Of a stretch of DNA of 64,000 nt, positions 55,433 to 64,000 are shown piece after piece. This DNA is from Gnetum montanum. Lineage: Eukaryota; Streptophyta; Gnetopsida; Gnetales; Gnetaceae. Position numbers and translations under genes: made by a program. How positions within the stretch are numbered: position 1 is the stretch's first letter; each line of letters opens with the position of its first letter. The stretch is from contig MNCI01012686.1 in NCBI GenBank assembly GCA_015680685.1, positions 244,074 through 308,073 of the forward strand. Reading direction: 5' to 3'. The notes under the pieces were generated by a model. It had not been told where the DNA came from, did not search any database, and worked only from the letters and a program-made list of their open reading frames with translations.

Positions 55433-58259
55433 CTACGTTGTGCCAAGAGGTGGTGGCTCTTCCACAATCTCCTTTCCTTTGCCTTTATCTCCTAATTTCG
55501 GAGGCTTGGGATGATGTAGCAGCATTGAAATTTTTCCTCCTTTGTCCTAGGATCATGCACAATCCATGCAAATGATCTGATGTGTGAGGGAACTGGCACA
55601 TCCCACGAACACAACAACTACGAAAACATTTTATTGGCTTTTATATACCAAGTTGTAAACTATCGTCTCTCCTCTTCAAATGCCTTGGCCTTATCTCTCA
55701 ACTCTTGATAATCAACAAAGCATCTATCCAAGTCTACAACTACATATTTTTTGTCCATGGTAGCTCACCTTAACTACCTCCAATTCAATAGTTGCAACCA
55801 CTAGCTTGTCAAGAGTTGTTTTGCGGTCAACAACATCCTTTTCATACAACGCGTATGTGGTGGCTACCTACCTCTTGAGCTCATTGTGTGGATGCCCTGC
55901 TATTAACATGGCCAAGTTGGCATATTGAAGATTAGCTAACTCCATGTACTCTTTCAAATCAACAATCTGCAGGTCCCAGCTTTTAACCTTTGCTTGGTGA
56001 GCAAGGGCATATGTATCTAGGATGTTTCTCCAGTCATATCGTTGGACCACAAAGGAATCTATCTGGCCCTTTGCCATCTAGATTTCTTTTTCAGTGACTT
56101 CTTTGTACATAGCCACCTAGTCATGGAAGTGCTCCTTGAGGCACTCATGCTTTTTAGCCTCATCCTACCAGACGCTTATTTCCATGACTGAATTTTTTCA
56201 GATAGCATGTACCTACTCCATAGAGAGGGTTCGATTTTCTTGGGCAAGGTGACTCATGTCATGGTTGACTCGCACTATCTGCTCTCTTAGCTGGTGGATG
56301 CTTTCTTCTAATAAATTCTTTTACTACTCAATGATGGTTAACTTATTATTTTCTGTAGTTAACTACTTATTTTCTTCTTATAGGGCAGTAAGGACCTTGA
56401 GACGCACATGAGTTCGCACTTCTGCGATGGAAGCATCCCATACCGCCTGCTCTCTTTCCTATGCCAGGGTTTTATTCTCTTCTATCATCTAAGCCAATTT
56501 CTCTATTTGGAAATCCTCCATTATCTCAAGTGGGATCAATAAAGATGGATCCCGCCTTTCCATCCTTAAGGTTGCAAGCTCTTGATGAAGCCTTTGTGCT
56601 TCCGCTTCTATGTGCTCAACCCTGTGCTTGGTGATGACAAGTTTTACTTTAGTTGATATCAGTTTGGACTATGTTGCAGTGACATCGCTAGGGATGTCAA
56701 ATAAGGAGGTCATTACCTATCTTATCTACAGTAGTCTATCCAACAAATCCTCATCTTCAGCTAGAATCATGGTGGAACCAACCAATGCTTACGCATCCTA
56801 TGTGCTTGTGAGATCCATTGGTGGTACAACAGGGACATTAAAGGATTCTTTAATGTGGTCCTTGATAACATCCGCTACACCCACTGGATCCTAGTGTTTC
56901 ATGACTACAACTATAGCCCCTTCACCAATTTCGAGCAGTACTTGAAATGATGTGGTGTTCTCAGAGAGATGTTGTGACCATTGGGCCTCTTGTCTAGACT
57001 GGAGTGAAACCTACCCTGTGGTAGGATCAATAGACACCATGGGCTGGATTGTATCCTCAAGAACTCAAAAGAGACTTGACTCATTGAGTGTTCCCCAGCT
57101 CATGAGGTTTGAGATCCATTGGAGATGACTAAGTGCAAGCCTATAATCATAAATTGGTGACTATTGCTGAGGTGGTTGAGACGGTGGCAACAGTTGTTTA
57201 GACTATAGTCTGTGGTTGGATCCTACTTCCTACTACTACTTTCCCTACGCCAAATAGTGCCTAAGATGTTTGATTTGTTGCTCTAGTTGGGTGATGTATC
57301 CCTACTCTGGTTGCTGCTCTTCCTATTCTTCTTCCTCTCCGAGATCTTTTCTTAGAGGCACTAGTTTGAGTAGTTCTACAAACGAAACATTTTGAGCTTT
57401 ATGAGATACATCATTGGTATAACCAAGGATTCCAACACATTGACATAGTTTTCATATTAGATAGGGGAATGACAAAGACTTCCCCATCTTTGCCTCTTCG
57501 AACCACCGCTCTATCTCCATGAAGTATAGTTAGGGAATGTTGGCTTGAAATTTTTCCATTAACACAGCACATCCTCAGGCCACATAGGTGGAAAGACGAT
57601 TGAGCCCCTTAGTTGGGAATAAATGATATGTCCCAATTTTGAAATAAGTATGCTCTTCCAAGCTTAGTCCATTGTATGACTTATTCTTATCATCAAAAGC
57701 ACATTTCAACCATAGCTTGCAACTCTCTGAATTAGGTCGAGTTGACAAAACTAGAAATAGCACCATTTGGCAAATTTAGGGCTTTAGTGATTACCTTGAT
57801 AGAATAAGAGACTATGACCCCACAAATTCTTATAGTGGTACCTTCTTATTTACCATGCCAAAAAGAATAAGTCTCCCTAAGGTACCATTCTACATTTTCA
57901 GAAAAAATTGGCTAAAATGGAGATGCTTGCAATTTTTTCCTCACTAACTAAGGGAAAAACTCCATGAACGGTCCAAAGTTCATTTCCACAATGATTGAGG
58001 CCAATGTGGAACATCCCTGGATGGCAACAAGACATTCCGGTGACAATGTGAGTCATTGTCCTTACACTTGAGGTGCTGCCTCTACCTACATAGATTAAGC
58101 TTTGGTAGGGACTTTTGCAAGGGCTTCTTGATGGATGCTAAATGACTATGCCTCCTACTCAATTGCTGGCCCTTGCTGGCCAGTTCGACCTTGATTTCCT
58201 TGAGGATGTTTGCTTGATCCCTATGATGGATCACCTTGGTTTGCTCATTTTGGGGCCAT
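55433..58259 (-). pseudogene. El-6 third ORF
   Basis: ATG at 58259-58257 (MAPK, then a stop) and TAG at 55435-55433 after GKGKEIVEEPPPLGTT. It keeps the full layout: a short Pro/Gly/Gln-rich start; a basic stretch (58273-58082); the plant-transposon-like region (about 57990-57480: LWLKCAFDDKNKSYNGLSLE, HTYFKIGTYHLFPTKGLNRL, STYVA); and a coiled coil (about 56660-55560: NILDTYALAHQAKVKSWDLQ, EYMELANLQYANLAMLIAGH, LVVATIELEVVKVSYHGQK). Stops and frameshifts are numerous. With El-5 it is the most complete third ORF here. Confidence 0.75.
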
Positions 58260-58478
58260 CTGCAATTACACAAAACATTAGGTTACTAAGGGATCCTTGT
58301 ATTGATTATGTTACTCATCTATACCTTAGTCAACCTTCAATGTATGTTATAGCCATGTTAGATTGTAGAGTTAAGGCCCTACTTTTTTGTTCAAAATGGC
58401 CTAATAAGATAGTTAAGGCACTTAGGAATACATAAAAAGTATCTATGGCATGGCGGACAATGTGTATTCATTGTTTAC
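58260..58478 (-). other. El-6 predicted 5'-UTR intron (219 nt) of the third ORF
   Basis: Minus strand: donor TGAGG|GTAAAC (58478), a branch-point-like TTAGTAAC / CCTAAT stretch (about 58280-58296), acceptor TGTAATTGCAG| (AG 58261-58260) and ATG directly after. Position and size match the El-5 intron. Confidence 0.5.
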
Positions 58479-58703
58479 CCTCAGAGTTAGGTGAACATAG
58501 CAACCCCAACACCCCCCCCCACAACTGAGATGGACACTCCAAGGATAGACAAGTGCAAATGACACAAAAAATGGAGTGCGAATGACCGAGATATAGTGTG
58601 TGGACTAAGGACGTGCAAAGCTTAAATCACCAGAGAGAAAAAACTACAAAAAGTCCCCTTTCATTGTGATGCAAAAATGAAATTGGAAGTGTGACGAAGT
58701 GTC

Positions 58704-58762
58704 ATATATATAGATTTTATGGCCCTGATATCAAGTGCCTGACATCAGGGATCCAATATCAG
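58704..58762 (-). promoter_or_regulatory. El-6 internal promoter before the third ORF
   Basis: Reading on the minus strand: CTGATATTGG, CTGATGTCAGG and TTGATATCAGG (58762-58726), then CTATATATATGAC (58712-58704). Same array-plus-TATA layout as El-5 50332-50419, about 450 bases before the third-ORF ATG. Confidence 0.6.
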
Positions 58763-58848
58763 AGTGCCCAAAAAAATGCTCAACCAAAAATTTGACAAAG
58801 GGAGAATAATTCAAGGGTAGAAATAAAAGAGTTTGAGGTATCAAAACA

Positions 58849-59073
58849 TTAAAAACCTAGGAAGCTTGTCACGATAATGTAAGGGAAAGGAATAATGCAC
58901 AAAAGTGAAGACGGCATATAGTTAGGAAAAGGTCGAATGATAGGCATTAAGGCATAATGGAAGGTGCATAAATTGGGTGGTATTGAAAAACAAGTAAAAG
59001 ACACAAGAGTTACACAAGTGGGTCCTCCCCAAAGTAGGTGCATGCCCATGATGCCCTTGCATAACCACGCCAA
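58849..59073 (-). CDS. El-6 conserved small ORF (74 codons)
   Basis: Reads MAWLCKGIMGMHLLWGGPTC, then VTLVSFTCFSIPP and a hydrophobic second half. The core matches the small ORFs of El-3 and El-5 although the elements differ strongly elsewhere. Located between gag and the internal promoter, as in El-5. Confidence 0.35.
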   Translation of the reverse strand: MAWLCKGIMGMHLLWGGPTCVTLVSFTCFSIPPNLCTFHYALMPIIRPFPNYMPSSLLCIIPFPYIIVTSFLGF

Positions 59074-60017
59074 AAGGTGTCCGTAGGCACCTAAGGCATT
59101 AAATGCGACTGATACCTATCACACAACAACACACAAACAAAAAACACACCACCATCAATAGAGAATTATGACTATGTACATCCAAATCATAAATGAAAAC
59201 ACATCGATCAGTGAGGTGAGGAATGGAAAGTAGAGTGGAAAGAGAGAACACAAAACAGACTCCCAATATGGAGGTCATATGAAGCCCCTTGTGTGTTTAG
59301 TGGTTAAGGTGACTTGACAACAACCATCTCGAATCTAGACCAAAAACAACCACATCTAGTGATCTTGCATCAACACATCTGACTAATCCATCCTCGTAGG
59401 CAACATGGGTGTTCTCATAGATTAACCACCATCCCACCAAAAAGAAGAAAAGAGTAACAAGAAGTGCATAAGGATCTTAGTTAGAAGGAACCTTATAGTT
59501 CCATAACCAGTGCTTGTAGTCCATATTCCATTATTATGTCTAAGGGGTGTGCTTTGAATTCCCATCAGTTTTCTCCTTTTTTTTTTATGTAAATGGATGG
59601 GAACCACATCATGTAAAGATGTATTTGACTGGGTCAACTTCTTGGTGGTGTTTGGCAGTGGAATGGTGGAAAACTAATGACAACATCCACACATTCAAGA
59701 GAATAAACCAATATAAGTGTATCAAATCCCCTTGAAGTCACACCCTTTTCAATTCCTTTGAATCCTTCTTTAAGGTGGAGGATACCAAGCCACAAATTTA
59801 TTATAGTTTGATTAGAAAAGGGGCTCCATCATTCCAAAATAAAGGGAAACCATAGAATTAAGTGGATGAATGGATGACATGGACTCGCCATTCGCACAGT
59901 TAAAAATTGATGACAGAAACAAAATAAAAAAAATCCCTACCACAAGTGGACCAAAGTAAAGCTCACTTATTGATCGAGAACATTTAGGAATCATAAACAA
60001 AATAAATTAAAACAAAA

Positions 60018-60045
60018 CAACAACAACAACAACAACAAACAAAAA
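60018..60045. repeat. (CAA)n microsatellite in El-6
   Basis: A run of CAA triplets within an A-rich tract after the gag end. Confidence 0.85.
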
Positions 60046-60088
60046 TAAAAGAAAACAAAACAAAAGAAAAAAGAGGATTAGTTCATGG

Positions 60089-62333
60089 TTAGAAAGGAAG
60101 ATAACCCCAAGGACTCTGCATTGGAGGATGATACAAACTAGCAAAAGGGTCCATGCATTGTGTATAGGGCATGCATCCTAGTGGTGTCACACACATGGCA
60201 TAAGGGTTGGGTTGGTATACCATTGTGGAAGATGGGGTAGCTTGAAACATTCTTGGCATCTAACTGAGGTCATGACAACTCAATGGCATGCATGGATTCT
60301 ATTGTCTCAACATAAAATCAAAATCTACAGTAGTGGTCAAAATAGAAGTAGAGACAATAGGTGACTTTGGTATATGTACAAAAGGTGGTAGATCCAAAGG
60401 AAGGGACACGTCACTAGGTTGCCCTTGCGCAGGAATAGTAGATACAATGGGTGATGCTTGGCCTTTATGTTTTTTGGTGTGAATCACCCTAAAGAAGGGA
60501 CGTTTGTATGGCCATAAAAGGTTTCCACCTGATTGATCATTGGTGCACATAGTTGCTGCACAAGTAGTTGCTTGTGGCTATAAAGGATGTTGTGCTGAAC
60601 CCTGTAGAATGGGCGATGATGTGTGAAGGGGAAAAACATGAGAGCGTAGAAAAGATGATGAAGGATATGTGGCATGCGGTGGTGATGACATGGGAGATGG
60701 CACATAGCAATGGTATTCTATGGTACACATGTGGTGAAGAAGAAGAAGATGAATGAAAACTTGTCAGTGAAACAGGCTGTTGAACATAGTACTCACATGA
60801 GTACAGATGGTGAGATGGCTGCCAAGTGGGTGATTGCCTCCCCCACGAATGTGGTGGTTGCCACATCAGTTGAGGTTGACCATAAGGCTGAGGATGGTTC
60901 TTACACACATGGTTATAGGATGGATCATAATTGCGTGGACGAAAAGGTATTCTTCTAGGTACGTGTTGGTGTAAGAACTTCGGATTTAGCACAGAAGCCC
61001 AATGCTCCTGTAGATGTGACAATATCAAGCATCAACCCTTTGGATAATCATAAAGGCAAAGGTCACATTCCTCATCCATGTTTGTAGTGGAGCTATCTAC
61101 CTTGTTGTCAATAACAGTGTGTTTGTCTTGTTGGCCTTTTATCTCACTTGTTTCGTGATTGGTTCCTTTATGTTGAGATTCTTCACCAAGACTGTGTTGT
61201 GCCACACTCACCCTAGCAGGCTTGGCACATGATGAAGCACTATCCTAAAGCTATGTAGACATTCTATTCAACCTTGCATGGAATTCATTAATTCATTGTT
61301 GTATTGGCAAGGGATGTTGGGACATCTTCCTGTGGAAAGTTGCCTTATCCTGGTCAGTGATGATTTCTGTTACAAATGTTGATTCCTATTGGTGGTTTTC
61401 CAAACTTTGTTATTTACACAACTCCCCTTCTTCTTTAGCAATCCATTGAATTAGCCCTAAAATCCGATGGCCTTCTAATTCGTGTAATTGACCCTTAGCG
61501 TATGTTCCAAGGGTCTCTCGTGTTTGAGTCCAAAGCCCATCTACGATGTGGTGAAGTTGTTCTTCCTGGGAGAAGCCATGGCCTAGAAATTTATGCAATA
61601 AAGAGTAATAATGGTCCAAGTCCAAATCCAAGGGTTCATATTCTATTTGTTGCCACTCCTAGATTTTTTTCCGTAATCGGGACACTCTAGCGTAAGTTTG
61701 ATACTTGTCATTGAACAATTCTAACATCATGAACCAATGCTTAATAGAATTAGGTTTCAACGACTGATACCACATGGCAACTTGATCGGCGAGTGTTTGG
61801 GGGAAGAGTTTTAACTTCTACCACATGTTATCAATGTTTTGTAAGGTGCATGCATCATGGAAGTCTTTCAAATACTATTGCAGATCGAAATTATAGTCTC
61901 CTCTAAACCTAGGGATATGCTCCATTTTGATTCGTTTAATATGGCTATCCCGTTGATGCTTTTTGGGGTTTCTAACAGCCTCCTAAATATTCGCTAAGCT
62001 TCGAGTTGATAACAAGAGTTCACTTTCTCCATCAGACATCTCCATATATGGACATTGAGTTGCATGAGTTTGATAACCCTATAGGTAGTTACGATGATGA
62101 TATGAGCATTGTGATCTTTGGTGTCTGTCATCATGGTTTATGCGACGATCATGCCTATGGTTCTCCAATTCATCCCATGATGTATCATGACTTTTTGCTT
62201 GGAAGATTCTAGGCTTGGAAGTTCTTCCAACTCTAGGATGATCACTCCATTTGGTGTCGCTATATATAACATTGGTTCGCCAGCGAATAGTTTCACTACC
62301 GAATAAATCACTAATGTTATGTGCACGAGACAT
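60089..62333 (-). pseudogene. El-6 gag with Pro-rich tail
   Basis: ATG at 62333 (ATGTCTCGTGCAC) and stop at 60091-60089 after SPWGYLPF, the same end as El-3. The main frame holds to about 60550, where it shifts. The gag core (about 62000-61400) has HIPRFRGDYNFDLQ, FHDACTLQNIDN, WYQSLKPNSIKHWFMMLELF, ALERYY-like DLDHYYSLLHKFLGHGFSQE and VDGLWTQTRETLGTYAKGQ. The knuckle-like CDLCLYDYPKG.C has His replaced by Tyr. The tail is rich in Pro, His and Tyr. No protease. Confidence 0.83.
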
Positions 62334-62436
62334 GTTGGAGATGATTGTGTCACTTGTTACTCCTTGTTAAAAGATAGAGCGTGGAAATGCCTACAACGAA
62401 GTTGTATGATATAACTATCTTAGATAATTAGCACCA

Positions 62437-62455
62437 TCCCCAGCAACGACACCAA
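62437..62455 (-). other. El-6 primer-binding site
   Basis: Minus strand TTGGTGTCGTTGCTGGGGA directly after the 5' LTR; Athila/Tat type. Confidence 0.88.
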
Positions 62456-63274
62456 TGATGAGCAGTGAGGTACTCCTACACCCAACCATATGAATACGAG
62501 CACGTATGCACGATCCATTTGAACTCCGTGGATGGGCTAATCATGAGTTCTAAGGTAGTTATTGTGCTTCGTTGTTTTTTTTTCTTCCCACGTCGAACTA
62601 GTGGAAGCTTTGTCACGTATGTTTTAGTCTAAAGTGAGGTGTATGATGTAATGATTTAATGCTACTCCTACTATGGAATGATAATAAAGAGTTGATTAAC
62701 TAAAGGTATGAAATAAATCCTATATTTAACCTAAGACGATGAGTATCTAAACCTGATTGTCTATACACACCTTGGGCTTCACGTAGTTACTGTTGGGATG
62801 ACCAAATGCTAATCACTACTAGGTTACCAAAAAATACACTTATGTGTTCGCAATTGGTCATACTTATTCTACTTAATGATGAGGAACGTAAATAACATTA
62901 GTTGGAAATAGCAATAAATAAAGACATTAAAATTTTAATCTAAGAAAATCACAAATGCAAAGTGGATGCTACAATGGTGTAAATGATCTTGATCTTTATT
63001 TTCGAACATGTAATGTGCCCAAGTACATTACACTTGAATAAGAACACCGTGCAACCATAAACATCACACTGTAAGCATACACTAGAACTGAAATTGAAAA
63101 ACTTTTAACTGACTTTGTCTATCTTCTATCTCTGCCTCCCCTTCATATCTCTCCCCTACGTGATATTTATAGGCGAGCATGGTAGAAATGACATCTGATA
63201 TCCAACATCGCTTACTGACCCTGATATCGGATCCGCGATATTAGAGCCTCAATATCGCTTCTGACAACTCATCA
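62456..63274 (-). repeat. El-6 5' LTR (819 bp)
   Basis: On the minus strand: start TGATGAGTTGTCAGAAGCGA, GATATT/GATATC array, CCTATAAATATCACG (plus 63160-63173), end ...CTGCTCATCA. Very similar to 54443-55260. Confidence 0.95.
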
Positions 63275-63516
63275 ACAGGATAAAGGGAAAAAGCCCATGA
63301 AGGAGCCACCACCACTAGGAACCACATGAATTCCAAACAATTTTGTAATCTTGTATTTTGCATTGGTATCCCAATTTTGTTTGTCTAGTCCCACACTGCG
63401 ACATGAAATAAACCATAGTTAGTCCATAATCCCATACCTATCCACTATGTAATCAAAGGAACTTGTTCCTCATTTTGTTTAACTCAAGGATAAGTTTTTA
63501 TTCAGTCATGAAGGTA

Positions 63517-64000
63517 TGATGAATCGTGGTTTTCTAGGACCCGATATTGGGTACACGATATCAGGTATGCGATATCGTAGCTTGGATACAATATCGTATA
63601 CACGATATCGGGATTCCTGTGTTGGCCTATAAATATAGCATTCAGGCACACAAGGAGGAGGCATTAGGATAGTTAGTCATTAGGAGTTTTGAGTGTTTTG
63701 TCAGTTTTAGTTAATTTTCAGTTCTATCCCAAGTGCATGCCCGTAGTGTGATGCTTGTAATTGTACGAAACCTTTGTTTGAGTGTGACGTACTTAAACAC
63801 ACACACGATCGGCAATAAAGATCAAGATTACTCCATCATTGCAACATTCACTTCGCTTTTAATTATTTTAATTGTTAATTTTTTTTTTCTTAGTTAATAT
63901 TTCTTTTATTGTCATTTACTATTCCTGTTGTTAATGCAGAATGAGTACATCTTAATCATGAACATTTAAGTGTAACTACGTGGTAATCCAATAGCGTATC
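63517..64000 (+). repeat. El-5 right LTR (runs off the window)
   Basis: Follows TCATGAAGGTA (mutated polypurine tract), starts TGATGAATC, repeats 45561 onward. Cleaner GATATC array here (63543-63610) and TATAAATA at 63628-63635. Confidence 0.93.

Larger units (their letters stand above)
54443..63274 (-). mobile_element. El-6: gag-only LTR retrotransposon with third ORF, nested in El-5, minus strand
   Basis: LTRs 54443-55260 (its 3' LTR) and 62456-63274 (its 5' LTR). The target duplication is ATAGG (54438-54442) and ACAGG (63275-63279), with one transition. Removing the element restores a reading ...GAGCACAGGATAAAGGG... that matches the El-3 third-ORF end. Minus-strand order: primer site, gag, conserved block, small ORF, internal promoter, intron, third ORF, polypurine tract. 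Confidence 0.95.
50948..63329 (+). pseudogene. El-5 third ORF, split by a reverse LTR and by El-6
   Basis: Starts at ATG 50948 (MAP...) and is cut after about 40 bases by the reverse LTR (50990-51765). It resumes at 51766, carries the plant-transposon-like region (51987-52484) and coiled-coil parts (53044-54440), is cut by El-6, and ends with DKGKKPMKEPPPLGTT at TGA 63327. The N- and C-terminal motifs match El-3 and El-6, which define the natural ends. Stops and frameshifts are many. Confidence 0.75.
45561..64000 (+). mobile_element. El-5: gag-only LTR retrotransposon with third ORF, host of two nested insertions
   Basis: Left LTR 45561-46401; right LTR starts at 63517 and runs out of the window. 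The presumed left target duplication is CTAAG (45556-45560). Between the LTRs: primer site, gag, conserved block, small ORF, internal promoter, intron, third ORF, polypurine tract (TCATGAAGGTA). A reverse LTR (50990-51765) and El-6 (54443-63274) are inserted in the third ORF; without them the element would be about 8-9 kb. Confidence 0.93.

Overview
This window reads as nuclear intergenic DNA of a large-genome seed plant. A gymnosperm is my guess, from the density and age of nested LTR retrotransposons; nothing in the sequence proves it. I find no intact host gene, rRNA or tRNA gene. Almost everything is LTR retrotransposon, LINE or SINE-like sequence, mostly AT-rich and broken by stops of the kind cytosine deamination produces.

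Layout. (1) El-1 (1-12624, +), truncated by the window start, has 3051-bp LTRs (TGTTGG...CCAACA). Its gag-pol stays in one reading frame over 5.5 kb with 11 internal stops, and an RNase H of the archaeal-like type sits between protease and RT. It also has an extra 3' ORF behind its own TATA box, and an LRR gene fragment inside the LTRs. (2) El-1 and El-2 both sit in an older LTR (LTR-X; 12625-12951 and 20199-20728). (3) El-2 (12952-20198, +), El-3 (22727-29083, +), El-4 (35714-43156, +), El-5 (45561 to beyond 64000, +) and El-6 (54443-63274, -) form one superfamily. Their LTRs are 0.8-1.0 kb (TGATGAG...CTCATCA), with 5-bp target duplications, an Athila/Tat-type primer site (TTGGcaCC.TT.CCgGGGA) and a TCATGGGGGTA polypurine tract. 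They carry gag (El-2 also a protease) but no RT, RNase H or integrase, so they are non-autonomous. (4) A reverse-strand LTR related to El-2 (50990-51765, containing the 507-base N gap) and all of El-6 are inserted in the third ORF of El-5. (5) Between El-3 and El-4 lie two degenerate RTE-type LINE copies and tRNA-derived SINE-like pieces.

The most interesting system is the 3' half of the El-2 to El-6 family. Where pol should be there is a conserved non-coding block, a recurrent 74-85 codon small ORF, and then a third ORF (MAP... to ...PPPLGTT) with a region resembling plant-transposon/Athila third-ORF proteins followed by a coiled coil. In El-5 and El-6 this ORF is preceded by an internal copy of the LTR promoter design (GATATC-like array plus TATATATA) and by a short 5'-UTR intron whose acceptor AG directly abuts the ATG. 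A gag-only element thus appears to have kept a separately expressed, spliced third gene.
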